This document shows positions 16,675 through 26,881 of a stretch of DNA of 64,000 bases, piece after piece. Source of the DNA: Rhodospirillum sp. (GTDB lineage Bacteria; Pseudomonadota; Alphaproteobacteria; Dongiales; Dongiaceae). The notes below the pieces were generated by a model, which worked only from the letters and a program-made list of their open reading frames with translations, did no database searches and was not told the DNA's origin. Each line of letters starts with the position of its first letter. The stretch's first letter is position 1. The position numbers and the translations under genes were made by a program. Where the stretch lies: positions 372,001 through 436,000 of the forward strand of contig PNKY01000002.1 of the NCBI GenBank assembly GCA_013822765.1, read 5' to 3'.

Positions 16675-17448
16675 CTAATGCCCCAGGATCTGTCCCAGGA
16701 ACGCCCGCGTCCGCTCGCTCTTGGGCGCTGAGAAGAACGTCTTGGGCGGGGCGACCTCGACAATCTCGCCATGATCCATGAAGACGACGGTATCGGCGAC
16801 CGTGCGCGCGAAGCCCATCTCGTGGGTGACGCAGATCATGGTCATGTGCTCTTCGGCTAACTCGATCATCACGTCGAGCACTTCCTTGATCATTTCCGGA
16901 TCGAGGGCGGAGGTCGGTTCGTCGAACAGCATGACCTTCGGCTCCATGCACAGCGAGCGGGCGATCGCCACCCGCTGCTGCTGGCCACCGGACAGCTGGC
17001 TGGGATATTTGTGCGCTTGCTCCGCGATCCGCACGCGCTTCAGGTAGCGCATCGCGGTCTCCTCCGCTTCTTGGCGGCCGATGCCGCGCACCTTGCGCGG
17101 GGCGAGCGTCAGGTTCTGCAGGATGGTCAAATGCGGGAACAGGTTGAACTGCTGGAACACCATGCCGACCTCGCGCCGGATCAGGTCGATGTTCTTGAAT
17201 CCCGGCGTCAGCTCGACACCCTCGATCAGGATGTGGCCTTCCTGGTGATGCTCCAGCCAGTTGATGCAGCGGATCGCGGTCGACTTGCCCGAACCGGACG
17301 GGCCGCAGATCACCACGCGCTCGCCCTTGCGGACCGACAGCGACACATTCTTCAACGCCTGGAACTTGCCGTACCATTTGTTGACGTTGCGCATCTCGAC
17401 CATCGGCGCGTTGGCATCGAGCGGCAGCGGGTTCGTTCGGGCAGTCAT
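16675..17448 (-). CDS. polar amino-acid ABC transporter ATP-binding protein (GlnQ/HisP type)
   Basis: A 257-residue ATPase with complete motifs: Walker [11 protein letters not shown]-loop [11 protein letters not shown], signature LSGGQQQR, Walker [15 protein letters not shown] and switch His in VTHEMGFA. This Q-loop and D-loop combination is typical of the polar amino-acid uptake (PAAT) family. It powers import by the two permeases and binding protein encoded just upstream on the same strand. ATG 17448 has GAGGAAA six bases before it. Fourteen bases separate it from the second permease gene. Confidence 0.93.
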   Translation of the reverse strand: MTARTNPLPLDANAPMVEMRNVNKWYGKFQALKNVSLSVRKGERVVICGPSGSGKSTAIRCINWLEHHQEGHILIEGVELTPGFKNIDLIRREVGMVFQQFNLFPHLTILQNLTLAPRKVRGIGRQEAEETAMRYLKRVRIAEQAHKYPSQLSGGQQQRVAIARSLCMEPKVMLFDEPTSALDPEMIKEVLDVMIELAEEHMTMICVTHEMGFARTVADTVVFMDHGEIVEVAPPKTFFSAPKSERTRAFLGQILGH

Positions 17449-17462
17449 CGGAGTTTCCTCGG

Positions 17463-18110
17463 TCAACGGGCTCGACTGAGCTTGCGCTCGAGCAGCCGCG
17501 CGCAATAGGTGAGTGGGAAGCACATGCAGAAATAGATCAGCGCCACCAGCCCGTACACGACGACCGGCTGGAAGGTGGCGTTGGTCACGATCTGGCCGGC
17601 CTTGATCAACTCGTTGAAGCCGACGATCGAGGCGAGCGCGGTGCTCTTCACAAGCTGCACCAGGAACCCAACGGTCGGCGGTATGGCGATCTTCAGCGCT
17701 TGCGGCAGGATGACATAGCGCATCTGCGGGACAAACTTCATACCCAGGCTGGCGCTGGCCTCCCATTGGCCGCGCCCGATGGCATCGACGCAACCGCGCC
17801 AGATCTCGCCCAGGAACGCGCTGGCATAGAGCGTCAGCGCGACGCCGGCAGCAAGGATCGGCGACACATCGATGCCCAGCAACGGCAGGCCGAAGAATAC
17901 CAGGAACAACTGCAGCAGCAGGGGCGTGCCCTGCAGCACCTCCACATAGAGGTTCATGAACCGGACGCCGAAGTTCGGCCGCGCATAACGCAGGAGCAAC
18001 AGCAGCAGAGAGCCAATTCCTCCACCGATGAAAGCGATGACCGACAGCAGCAGGGTCCAGCGCGCCGCCGCCAGCAGGAACCACAGGATGTCGATGACGG
18101 AGATGCTCAT
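17463..18110 (-). CDS. amino-acid ABC transporter permease (second)
   Basis: A 215-residue inner-membrane protein with about five hydrophobic segments and the PAAT permease signature: [13 protein letters not shown] near residue 57, and the EAA loop [27 protein letters not shown] (about 117-143). It forms the heteromeric membrane pore with the permease encoded upstream. The longer open frame reaching 18779 overlaps the other permease in a wrong frame, so the ATG at 18110 is the start; it overlaps the upstream stop by four bases. Confidence 0.92.
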   Translation of the reverse strand: MSISVIDILWFLLAAARWTLLLSVIAFIGGGIGSLLLLLLRYARPNFGVRFMNLYVEVLQGTPLLLQLFLVFFGLPLLGIDVSPILAAGVALTLYASAFLGEIWRGCVDAIGRGQWEASASLGMKFVPQMRYVILPQALKIAIPPTVGFLVQLVKSTALASIVGFNELIKAGQIVTNATFQPVVVYGLVALIYFCMCFPLTYCARLLERKLSRAR

Positions 18111-18775
18111 CGTGACCGGCCCGCAAACAGCCGGTTGCCGGCGCGCCGCAGCAGCCAGCGCAATCCGATCGCCATTGCCAGATAGACCAGGGCGACGATG
18201 AAGTAGGTCTCGAAGGCGCGATAGGTGCGCGACTGGATGTAGTCGGCGACGTGGGTCAGGTCCATCACCGCGATCTGCGAGACCACGGCGGATTCGAGCA
18301 TGATGATGATGACCTGGCTGACCAATGCGGGATAGACGTTGGCAAGCGCCTGCGGAAGGATGACGTAGGTGAAGACCTTCACCGGCTTGAGGCCGAGGGC
18401 GAGGCTCGCCTCGCGCTGGCCGGGCGGCACCGCCTCGATCCCGGCGCGCACGATCTCGATCGCATACGCGGTGAGGTTGATGGTCATCGCCAGGATCGCG
18501 GCCGTCATCGCCGTCATCTTGATCCCGAGCGCCGGCAGACCGAAGAAGATGAAGAACAGCTGGGCCAGGAAGGGCGTGTTGCGGATCAGCTCGACATAGG
18601 CCAGGACCAGCGCGCGGGCCCATCCGAGGCCCCAACGCGCGGTCGCGGCCCCGCCGATGCTGAGCGCGATGCCGAGGCTCGCGGCGATCGTCGTCAGGCC
18701 GAGCGTGACTCCTACGCCATGCAGGAACAGGCCCAGATAGCCGGCGAGCGCCGAGAAGTCGAGCTCGTAGCCCAT
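18107..18775 (-). CDS. amino-acid ABC transporter permease (first)
   Basis: A 222-residue inner-membrane protein. It carries the His/Glu/Gln/Arg permease signature ([22 protein letters not shown]) and the EAA loop ([27 protein letters not shown]) that docks to the ATPase. About five transmembrane segments are present. Its stop overlaps the start of the second permease (ATGA), and it follows the binding-protein gene by 16 bases. The four genes 19592 to 16675 form one importer operon. Confidence 0.92.
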   Translation of the reverse strand: MGYELDFSALAGYLGLFLHGVGVTLGLTTIAASLGIALSIGGAATARWGLGWARALVLAYVELIRNTPFLAQLFFIFFGLPALGIKMTAMTAAILAMTINLTAYAIEIVRAGIEAVPPGQREASLALGLKPVKVFTYVILPQALANVYPALVSQVIIIMLESAVVSQIAVMDLTHVADYIQSRTYRAFETYFIVALVYLAMAIGLRWLLRRAGNRLFAGRSR

Positions 18776-18791
18776 GCAAAGATCGTTAGGC

Positions 18792-19592
18792 TTAGAAGTC
18801 TGCGGCCAAAGGCTGCTTCAGCCACTTCACCGCCATCTCGTTCAGAGTGCCGTCCTTCTTCATGCCGGCCAGGATCTCGTTCAGCTTCTTCTGCAGGGCG
18901 GTCTCGCCCTTCTTCACCGCCATGTTCGATGGCGAGGTCAGCAGCTGGAACTTCTCGACCGGCTTTATCGCCGGGTTCTTGGCAAGGATGGTGGCGCCGA
19001 CGTCGTTGCCGACCACCATCAGCTGCGCCTGGCCTGACAGGAACGCGGAGATGACGCCGTTATAATCGTTGTAGCGCTGGATATCCGCGTCCGCCGGAGC
19101 CACCTTCGTGACCTCGGTATCTTCGAGGGTGCCGCGGTTGACCGCGATCGTCTTGCCGGCGAGGTCGGCGGCGCTCTGCACCGCGATCTCTTCCGGACCC
19201 ATGACGGCGATGTAGTAGGGCGCGTAGGGGTCGGTGAAGTCGACGACCTGGGCGCGCTCGTCGCTGAAGCCGATGCTGAGCAGCAGATCGACCTTGCCTT
19301 CGGACAGGTACGGGATGCGATTCTGCCCGGTGATGCCGACGATCTCCGGCTTCACGCCGAGCGCGGCCGCCAGCTTCTCCGCCATGTCGACGTCATAGCC
19401 CTGGATCTTCATGTCCGAGCCGAGCGAGGCGAAAGGAGGGAAATCCTCGAACAGGCCGATCCGGACTGTTCCCGCCTTGGTGATGTCTTCAAGTGCGTCC
19501 GCATTGGCCATACCGGCGGCGCCGGTCATCAGTGCGATGGTCAAGGCAAGGCCCTGCACCAGCGTAGTCCGCCGCGATTGAAGGAGAGTCAT
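18792..19592 (-). CDS. amino-acid ABC transporter substrate-binding protein
   Basis: A 266-residue periplasmic protein of solute-binding family 3. The signal peptide spans about residues 1-31 (hydrophobic core GLALTIALMTGAAG, cleavage near NADA). The mature N-terminus, DITKAGTVRIGLFEDFPPFAS, and the GYDVDMAEKLAAALG motif are standard for polar amino-acid binding proteins. Whether it binds acidic, basic or neutral side chains is not clear. ATG 19592 is chosen over an upstream in-frame start at 19679 because it gives a clean signal peptide. Confidence 0.92.
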   Translation of the reverse strand: MTLLQSRRTTLVQGLALTIALMTGAAGMANADALEDITKAGTVRIGLFEDFPPFASLGSDMKIQGYDVDMAEKLAAALGVKPEIVGITGQNRIPYLSEGKVDLLLSIGFSDERAQVVDFTDPYAPYYIAVMGPEEIAVQSAADLAGKTIAVNRGTLEDTEVTKVAPADADIQRYNDYNGVISAFLSGQAQLMVVGNDVGATILAKNPAIKPVEKFQLLTSPSNMAVKKGETALQKKLNEILAGMKKDGTLNEMAVKWLKQPLAADF

Positions 19593-19766
19593 GGTCGCCC
19601 CCTGTCGATGTTTGGAATAAATTCGGTTGTGCGATGCGCCGCCGGACCTGAGCCGGAAAGGCTGCAGCGGGCTGCACAATGCGCATCCGACGGCCCGCTT
19701 GCAATAGCCCCGGGCCGAAACTCACTTCAGGCGGCGTCGATGTAACGATCAGATAGGGAACAGGCC

Positions 19767-20548
<782 letters not shown>

Positions 20549-20552
<4 letters not shown>

Positions 20553-21634
20553 GCCGAGACCCTCCGCAGCCACTGGTCGATCGCGACCGCCGTGATGATG
20601 AGGAAGCCGACTGCGAATTCCTGCCACAGCACGTCGACGCCGGAGAGCGCGAGGCCGTTGCGGAAGACGCCGACGATCAGCGCGCCGATCAACGTCCCGA
20701 TGATCGAGCCGCGCCCGCCGAATAGGCTGGTGCCACCGATCACCACGGCGGTGATGCTATCGAGGTTCGCGGTATATCCGGACTGCGGGCTGACCGAGCC
20801 GATGCGGCCGATCAGCGCCCAGCCGGCGCCGGCGCAGATGAAGCCCGCAATCGCATAGACCGAGATCAGCAGCCCATCGGTGCGAATGCCGGCGAGCTTG
20901 GCTGCTTCCGGATCGTCGCCGATGGCGTAGACATGGCGGCCGAACGAGGTCCAGTTGAGGATGTACCAGAACAGCACCACTAGCCCCAGCATCAGGATCG
21001 AGCCGATGGTGATGCGCGCCTGGCCTAGGACAAAGGGCGTGCCGGTAAATTGCAGGAAGCTGGCGGTGGCCGCGATATCCTGCGAGCGGATGCTCTCGCT
21101 GCCCGAATACCAGAGGTTCAACGCGAAGAAGATGCTCCAGGTGCCGAGCGTCACGATGAACGGCGGCAGGCGCAGCTTGGTGACCAAGAGGCCGTTGACG
21201 ATACCGCACAGCGTGCCGATCACGAGGCCGCTGGCGAAGGCGACGGGCACCGGCAATCCAACGTCCATCGCGAACTTGCCCATCACCACCGAGCTCAAGA
21301 CCATGATGGCGCCGACCGAGAGATCGATGCCGGCGGTCAGCACGATCAGAGTCTGCGCCACGCCGACGATGCCGATGATGGTGACCTGCTGGAGCACCAG
21401 CGAGAAATTGAACGGGTGCAGGAATTTCGATCCCGCGATGAACGAGAACAGGACGATCGCAAGCACCAGCACGAAGGCCGGGATCGCGGTCGGATGCGCG
21501 TGCAGAAAATGCTGCAGCCGCCGCAGCGGCGTCTCGGCATCCTCTTCGAACGAGGCGACGCTCTGGTCCGCTTTCTTGAGCACCTGCTCGTAGCCAGCCG
21601 CGCCAGCTCTGGATTCCGAATCGGCACCGCTCAT
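20549..21634 (-). CDS. frcC: sugar ABC transporter permease FrcC
   Basis: A 361-residue CUT2-family permease with about ten hydrophobic segments. LTAGIDLSVGAIMVLSSVV (about 112-130) and the GGTSLFGGRGSIIGTLIGALIVGVFRNGL region near residue 315 are hallmarks of RbsC/FrcC-type permeases. A polar N-terminal extension of about 45 residues (ADQSVASFEED) is typical of FrcC. ATG 21634 has AGGGGAG six bases upstream. It is separated from frcB by a 224-base gap filled with inverted repeats. Confidence 0.92.
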
Positions 21635-21657
21635 GCGGGACTCCCCTGATCTTTTGC

Positions 21658-21831
21658 TCCTTCCCCCTTGTGGGGAAGGTTGGGATGGGGGTGATGCAGT
21701 GCGCGAATCTCTCAGGATCAATCGCTTCTGCGAGCACCGACCTTGCGGGGGCACCCCCCAACCCAGCTCCGACTAAGCTCACTTTGTTCGCTAAGCCTCC
21801 GCAACCCTCCCCCACAAGGGGGGAGGGCAGG
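21658..21831. repeat. inverted G/C-tract repeats between frcB and frcC
   Basis: The left unit (about 21660-21693) reads CTTCCCCCTTGTGGGGAAGG then TTGGGATGGGGGTG. On the right, CACCCCCCAACCC (about 21752) and CCCTCCCCCACAAGGGGGGAGGG (about 21806-21828) form the reverse-complement unit, split by about 35 bases. Such CCCTTGTGGGG palindromes are common dispersed repeats in rhizobial genomes. Lying between binding-protein and permease genes, the hairpins could keep frcB mRNA more abundant than frcCA. Confidence 0.65.
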
Positions 21832-21858
21832 GAGCGTGTGGTTTACGGAAGCCTGGAC

Positions 21859-22905
21859 TCAACCCCAGCACTTCGCAAGGCCTTCCTCGACGCTGAGCGA
21901 CGGGACGCCACTGACCGGCTTGGCGGTGATGAGTTCGACGCCGGTGTTGAAGAAGTCGAGGCCCGGCGTGTTCTCCGGCTTCTTCTTGGTGTTCACATAG
22001 TCGACCACGGCCTGCACGCCCATCGAGGCCATCAGCAGCGGATATTGCTGCGAGGTGGCGCCGATGACGCCGTCTTGGACATCTTTCACGCCTGGACAGC
22101 CGCCGTCGACCGAGACGATCAGCACGTCCTTCTCGCGCCCCACCGCCTTCAGCGCCTCGTAGGCGCCGGCCGCCGCCGGCTCGTTGATGGTGTAGACGAC
22201 GTTGATGGTCGGGTCCTTCTGCAGCAGGTTCTCCATCGCCTTGCGGCCACCCTCCGGATTGCCGGCGGTCACGTCGTGGCCGGCGATGCGCGGATCGTCC
22301 TCGTCGCCGATGTCGGTCGGGTTCTTGATGTCAATGCCGAAGCCCTTCATGAAGCCCTGGTCGCGCAGGTAGTCCACTGTCGGCTCGCTGGCCGCGAGAT
22401 CGAGGAAAGCGACGCGCGCATCCTTCGCCCCGTCGCCGAGGGTCGCGGCGGCCCACTGGCCGATCAGCTCGCCGGCTTTGAAATTGTCGGTCGCCAGCGT
22501 GGCATCCGCTGCGGTGATGGGTTCGAGCGGCGTGTCGAGCGCGATCACCAGGAGGCCGGCCTCGCGCGCCTTCTCGACCGAGGTGACAATCGCCTTGGTG
22601 TCGCTGGGCGTGATGAGGATGCCCTTTGCGCCGGCGGCGATCAGGCTCTCGATCGCGGCGACCTGGGATTCGTTGTCGCCGTCGACCTTGCCGGCATAGG
22701 AGCGCAATTCGACGCCAAGCTCCTTGGCCTTGGCCTCCGCGCCCTCCTTCATCTTCACGAAGAAGGGGTTGGTGTCTGTCTTGGTGATGAGGCCGACGAT
22801 GATGTCCTCGGCGAGGGCAGGGCCGCTGCTGACGAAGGCGAGGCAGGTGGTGCCGAGGGCCGTGCCCAAGGCGAAATTTCTGACGCGGCGGAATGATATC
22901 TTCAC
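21859..22905 (-). CDS. frcB: fructose-type ABC transporter substrate-binding protein FrcB
   Basis: A 348-residue periplasmic binding protein. A signal peptide (about 1-32, ending GPALA-E) precedes a family-1 sugar-binding fold: [63 protein letters not shown] and the C-terminal EEGLAKCWG. The match to rhizobial FrcB (fructose, mannose, ribose) in these motifs is strong. The start is GTG at 22905, six bases after GGGAGGA. Transcription is divergent from the ROK regulator, with an operator-like palindrome between. Confidence 0.93.
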   Translation of the reverse strand: MKISFRRVRNFALGTALGTTCLAFVSSGPALAEDIIVGLITKTDTNPFFVKMKEGAEAKAKELGVELRSYAGKVDGDNESQVAAIESLIAAGAKGILITPSDTKAIVTSVEKAREAGLLVIALDTPLEPITAADATLATDNFKAGELIGQWAAATLGDGAKDARVAFLDLAASEPTVDYLRDQGFMKGFGIDIKNPTDIGDEDDPRIAGHDVTAGNPEGGRKAMENLLQKDPTINVVYTINEPAAAGAYEALKAVGREKDVLIVSVDGGCPGVKDVQDGVIGATSQQYPLLMASMGVQAVVDYVNTKKKPENTPGLDFFNTGVELITAKPVSGVPSLSVEEGLAKCWG

Positions 22906-23045
22906 GTGAGTCCTCCCATGGTTCCCCGTTCAGGGGTGAGCATTGATTGGCGTCTAATCGCGGCCGGCGGCCCTTCGCGGGGACGCGCATCCCATTCAAA
23001 TGGCTCCCGGCCACCGCGGCCATTCCAGACAATGTTTCACGTGGA

Positions 23046-23080
23046 GTCAATAATTAAATCACGCGGATTTAGTTATTGAC
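23046..23080. promoter_or_regulatory. 35-bp palindromic operator, probable ROK regulator site
   Basis: GTCAATAATTAAATC, a 5-base ACGCG spacer and GATTTAGTTATTGAC form arms of 15 bases with a single mismatch. The site lies between the divergent frcB (start 22905) and the ROK regulator gene (start 23152). Long AT-rich inverted repeats with this kind of spacing are typical binding sites for NagC/XylR-type ROK repressors, so sugar-responsive control of both genes is inferred. Confidence 0.75.
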
Positions 23081-23151
23081 CCAGAACCTGAAAGTGGCGA
23101 TCTTTCAACGTGTAAGGCCGTCCAGGCCAGGTCGAAAACAACAGTAGATCG

Positions 23152-24387
23152 ATGGCAAAAGCCGATTCCGAACCGCTGGCGTATCAGGCACCCGCCCATC
23201 CGGGCGATCTGGCACGCGGCGGCAGCCAATCGGGCGTGCGGCTCTACAACGAGCGCCTGGTGCTGGCGCTGATCCGGCGCTACGGCAGCCTGCCGAAGGC
23301 GGAAATCGCGCGCGTGACCGGCCTCAGCGCGCAGACGGCGTCGGTGATCGTGAAGCAGCTGGAGGCGGACGGCCTGCTGCTGCGCCAGCGGCCGCAGCGC
23401 GGGCGCATCGGCCAGCCGCCGGTTCCGCTCAGCCTCAATCCCGATGGCGCCTATTCGATCGGCCTCAAGGTCGGGCGGCGCAGCGCGGACCTGGTGCTGA
23501 TCGATCTGATGGGCAAGGTGCGCGCGAGCCGGCATCGCACCTACCGCTATCCCGAGCCGGCGGCCACGCTCGCCTTCGTGCGCGCGGGGATCGAGGAATT
23601 GGAGCGCGACCTCAAGCCGGCGCAGCGCGCGCGCATCTCCGGCCTCGGCATCGCGACGCCGTTCGAACTGTGGAACTGGGAGAAGGAGATCGGCGCGCCG
23701 CGCGACGTGCTGCAAATATGGCGCGCGTTCGATCTGGTGGGCGAGGTAGCGAAGCTGTCGAGCTGGCCGGTGCAACTGTGCAACGACGCCACCGCGGCCT
23801 GCGCGGCGGAACTTTCCTTCGGCATCGGCAACCGCTATCGCGACTTCGTCTATTTCTTCATCGGCTCTTTCATCGGTGGCGGCATTGTGCTCAACGGCAT
23901 GCTGTACCAGGGCCGCACGGGCAATGCCGGCGCGCTCGGTTCCATGCCGGTCAGCGGCGAAGGGCCGCTTGGCGTGCAATTGATCCGCTCGGCCTCGCTC
24001 TACCGCCTGGAGCAGCTGATCAGCAACCAGGGGCGCGATCCCTCCATGCTTTGGAATGTGCCGCAGGACTGGGGCGAGATCGGCCAGCCGCTCGACCTGT
24101 GGATCAAGGACTCCGCCAGCCATCTCGCACAGGCAATCGTCGCGAGCGTGTCGGTGGTGGATTTCGAGGCTGCGATCATCGACGCCGCATGTCCCCCCGA
24201 CGTGCGTGCACGCCTGGTGCACGAGACCAACAAGCAGGTCGCGCTGCTCGATCAGCAGGGCCTGTCGCCGTTCGCGATCGTCGAAGGCACCATCGGCAGC
24301 GACGCGCGCGCCATCGGCGGCGCCAGCCTGCCGCTGCTCGCGAACTTTGCGGTGGACCGGGAGATCTTCTTGCGGAACGCGGGGTAG
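23152..24387 (+). CDS. ROK-family transcriptional regulator (FrcR-like)
   Basis: A 411-residue ROK repressor. The N-terminal winged HTH (about residues 27-85; LIRRYGSLPKAEIARVTGLSAQTAS) is followed by an actin-like ROK domain (about 100-400) with CNDATAACAAELSFG and the phosphate-type motif FFIGSFIGGGIVLNG. The zinc motif CxCGxxGC that follows GH in most ROK proteins is absent; the region reads GSMPVSGEGPLGVQL. It is divergent from frcB with a long palindrome between, so it probably senses a sugar and controls frcBCA and perhaps the kinase operon. Confidence 0.9.
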   Translation: MAKADSEPLAYQAPAHPGDLARGGSQSGVRLYNERLVLALIRRYGSLPKAEIARVTGLSAQTASVIVKQLEADGLLLRQRPQRGRIGQPPVPLSLNPDGAYSIGLKVGRRSADLVLIDLMGKVRASRHRTYRYPEPAATLAFVRAGIEELERDLKPAQRARISGLGIATPFELWNWEKEIGAPRDVLQIWRAFDLVGEVAKLSSWPVQLCNDATAACAAELSFGIGNRYRDFVYFFIGSFIGGGIVLNGMLYQGRTGNAGALGSMPVSGEGPLGVQLIRSASLYRLEQLISNQGRDPSMLWNVPQDWGEIGQPLDLWIKDSASHLAQAIVASVSVVDFEAAIIDAACPPDVRARLVHETNKQVALLDQQGLSPFAIVEGTIGSDARAIGGASLPLLANFAVDREIFLRNAG

Positions 24388-24393
24388 GGCCTC

Positions 24394-24433
24394 TTTCCGT
24401 CATTGCCGGGCTTCGCCACGGCAACGACGGAAA
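24394..24433. terminator. bidirectional terminator hairpin
   Basis: TTTCCGTCATTGCCG, loop GGCTTCGCCA and CGGCAACGACGGAAA form a near-perfect stem seven bases after the ROK stop codon, with T-runs on both sides. The core CGTCATTGCCGGGCTT also resembles dispersed rhizobial REP elements. It separates the ROK gene from a convergent micro-gene. Confidence 0.75.
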
Positions 24434-24450
24434 AGGTATCGAAGACGATC

Positions 24451-24522
24451 TCAGCGGAGGCCCAGGTAACCAAGGATAACGGCCACGACCACCACGACGC
24501 CAATGATGTAGAAGATGTTCAT
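24451..24522 (-). CDS. 23-residue single-helix membrane microprotein
   Basis: On the minus strand, an ATG at 24522 preceded by GGAGAG at five bases opens a 23-codon frame: MNIFYIIGVVVVVAVILGYL followed by GLR and TGA. It is almost entirely one transmembrane helix with a basic end. Very similar short proteins (MN-I/L-YIIGVVVV...GLR) are, to my knowledge, carried by many Hyphomicrobiales. Function is unknown; size and shape suggest a membrane-complex accessory subunit. A terminator follows it. Confidence 0.7.
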   Translation of the reverse strand: MNIFYIIGVVVVVAVILGYLGLR

Positions 24523-24620
24523 CCCAACTCTCCACCAAAAATGGACCCACGGCTGCCCCGAGGGCAGGTGTCACGCTCTGAGTAAAAGGCTGAGGGGTGC
24601 GAAAGGTTCCGCGCTGCGCC

Positions 24621-25874
24621 CTAATGGCGGCGCAGCAGCAGGTCCGCGGCCAGATTGGGCGCCGCCCAGTGCGGCATGTGGCCGGCATTCTTTACGAAGT
24701 GCACCGCGGCGTGTGCCGGAAGCTGCGCCGCATGCTGCCAGGGAATGACGCGGTCCTCGAGACCGAAGATTGCGGTCACCGGCACTTTCACGCCCTCGAG
24801 ATCGGCAATGATGGAATAGCGCTGAGCGCCGCCCTCGTTGATCGAGTCGGCGAGCGCACGCAGCATCGGACGTCGCGACTGGATGCGCGCCAGCAGTTCC
24901 TGCAGATAGCTGGGCGACAGCGCGCCGCCATCGAGCTTGGCCAGTTGGCCTGCCAGATCGGCAGTGCTGTCGGCGGCGATCATGCCATCGATGAAGCTGG
25001 CATCGATCTCCTTGCCAAGCCCGGCCGGAGCCAGGAGCAGCAGGTGATCGAGCGCGACCTCGCCCTCGGCGGCGATCTTCGCGGCGATCATGGCGCCGAG
25101 GGAGTGACCTATTAGACGCAGCGGACCGACGGCGAGCGCGCGCAGTGCCGTCGCGGTCGTATCGACCAGCTGGTCGAGCGTGGTTCCGGTGGCATCACTG
25201 CCGCCATGGCCGGGGAGATCGATTGCGAGGACGCGCAATCCGCCCTTGGCGAGGCGCCGCGCGAGCAGCGTGTAGGACTCCGCATCGGCGAACAGGCCGT
25301 GGATCAGGAACGCGTCGCCGCGCCGCTGCCCGATCGCCGGCCATTCGCGCACCTGGATGGTGCCGGCGATGGTGGCGACCTGGATTGCGCTTGCAGCGAG
25401 CGCATCCTTGGTGGCTCCCGTCGCCAGCACATCGTCGCCGCTGATGCGGCCGTTGCGGCCGCTGCCGGTGAGCGCGGCCAGATCGACGCCACGATCGCGC
25501 GCGAGCCGGCGGGCGCGCGGGCTGGCGCGCAGACCGCCGTTGCTCGGCGACGGAGTTGCCTGCGGCGCCGGAGCCGGCACAGTGGCCACGGGCTTCGCCG
25601 CTTGCTTCGGCGCCGCCGAGGCTGCTGGCGCGCTGGCGACCTCGATGCGCGCGATCGGCGCGTCGACCGGGATCATGTCGGCTTCGGCGGCGAGATGGCG
25701 GACCATCACGCCGTCTTGCAGCGCCGGCACTTCGACCACGGTCTTGTCGGTCTCGACCTCGAGCAGGATTTCGCCGCGCTTGAAGCGGTCGCCCGGCTGC
25801 TTCAGCCAGGTGACGATGCGGCCTTCCTCCATCGTCTCGCCCAGACGCGGCAGCGGCAGATCAACCTCGGCCAT
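24621..25874 (-). CDS. acoC: E2 component (AcoC-like): lipoyl domain, subunit-binding domain, alpha/beta hydrolase
   Basis: A 417-residue protein with a lipoyl domain (1-78; lipoyl Lys44 in ETDKT), an Ala/Pro linker (80-112), a peripheral subunit-binding domain (about 115-150; ASPRARRLARDRGVDL) and an alpha/beta-hydrolase domain (about 185-417; nucleophile Ser258 in GHSLG, His in NAGHMPHW). The usual acyltransferase catalytic domain is absent. This is the AcoC plan of acetoin-cleaving complexes, here with a subunit-binding domain added. It would carry the acyl group to CoA. The start overlaps the E1-beta stop (TAATG). No E3 gene is nearby, so a housekeeping lipoamide dehydrogenase is presumably shared. 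Confidence 0.86.
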   Translation of the reverse strand: MAEVDLPLPRLGETMEEGRIVTWLKQPGDRFKRGEILLEVETDKTVVEVPALQDGVMVRHLAAEADMIPVDAPIARIEVASAPAASAAPKQAAKPVATVPAPAPQATPSPSNGGLRASPRARRLARDRGVDLAALTGSGRNGRISGDDVLATGATKDALAASAIQVATIAGTIQVREWPAIGQRRGDAFLIHGLFADAESYTLLARRLAKGGLRVLAIDLPGHGGSDATGTTLDQLVDTTATALRALAVGPLRLIGHSLGAMIAAKIAAEGEVALDHLLLLAPAGLGKEIDASFIDGMIAADSTADLAGQLAKLDGGALSPSYLQELLARIQSRRPMLRALADSINEGGAQRYSIIADLEGVKVPVTAIFGLEDRVIPWQHAAQLPAHAAVHFVKNAGHMPHWAAPNLAADLLLRRH

Positions 25875-26881
25875 TATTGCGCAGCCCAGGCCGGCGCCGT
25901 TCTGCGCGCCAGCCACAAGCCGGTCTCAGCGATGAGTTGCGCGTTCGGCACGGAGCCACGCTCCAGCGCCGGGGAGACCGGAATTGGGATGTCCTCGCCG
26001 GCAACGCGCGCGACCGGCTCCTCCAGGTGATCGAAGCAGGATTCCTGGATGCGCGCCGACAGCTCCGCCGAAAAGCCGCCGGTCAGATGCGCCTCCGTCA
26101 CGACCATCGCGCGGTGGGTTCGGCGCACCGAGGCGGCGACGGTCTGGTCATCCAGCGGATTGAGGGTGCGCAGGTCGATCACTTCCGCTGAGACGCCTTG
26201 CGCGGCGAGCTGCTCGGCCGCGGCGAGCGATTCCAGCACCATCTTGGAATAGGTGACGATCGTGAGGTCCGTGCCGCTGCGACGCACCACCGCCTTGCCC
26301 CACGGCGCATCGGCCTTGGCCGGATCCATCGTGCCCTTCTGCACATAGAGCCCCTTGTGCTCCAGGAACACCACCGGATCGGGCAGCGTCAGCGCGTGGC
26401 GCAGCAGATGATAGGCATCGTTGACCGTCGCCGGCATGGCGACGCGCAGGCCGGGGATATGCGCCATCCACGCCTCCAGCGACTGCGAATGCTGCGCGGC
26501 TGCCGAGCGGCCGGTGCCGCCTTGGCTGCGCAGCACCATCGGCACGCCGATCTGGCCGCCAAACATGTAGCGGATCTTGGCGGCTTGGTTGGCGAGCTGG
26601 TCCATCACGATGCCGACGAAGTCGACATACATGAGTTCGGCGACCGGGCGTAGGCCGCTCATCGCCGCGCCGATCGCCGCGCCCACGATGGCGGCTTCGG
26701 AGATCGGCGTATCCAGGATGCGCTCCGCCCCGAACTGGTCGATCAGGCCCTTGGTGACGCCATAGGCGCCGCCATAAAGCCCGACCTCCTCGCCCAGCAC
26801 GACGATGTCGGGGTCCTGGTTCATGGCGTCGATCAAGGCCTGGCGCAGCGCCTCGCGATAGGTGGTGTCGACCGCACTCAT
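25874..26881 (-). CDS. acoB: E1-beta subunit of acetoin/2-oxoacid dehydrogenase-type complex
   Basis: A 335-residue transketolase-like beta subunit. REALRQALIDAMNQDPDIVVLGEEVG at the N-terminus, the ISEAAIVGAAIGAAMSGLRP motif (Glu for TPP activation) and the C-terminal EPVARVAGEDIPIP are standard for PDH/AcoB beta chains. With the alpha subunit it binds thiamine diphosphate and decarboxylates a 2-oxoacid or cleaves an alpha-ketol such as acetoin. Its start overlaps the E1-alpha stop (ATGA). Confidence 0.9.
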   Translation of the reverse strand: MSAVDTTYREALRQALIDAMNQDPDIVVLGEEVGLYGGAYGVTKGLIDQFGAERILDTPISEAAIVGAAIGAAMSGLRPVAELMYVDFVGIVMDQLANQAAKIRYMFGGQIGVPMVLRSQGGTGRSAAAQHSQSLEAWMAHIPGLRVAMPATVNDAYHLLRHALTLPDPVVFLEHKGLYVQKGTMDPAKADAPWGKAVVRRSGTDLTIVTYSKMVLESLAAAEQLAAQGVSAEVIDLRTLNPLDDQTVAASVRRTHRAMVVTEAHLTGGFSAELSARIQESCFDHLEEPVARVAGEDIPIPVSPALERGSVPNAQLIAETGLWLARRTAPAWAAQ

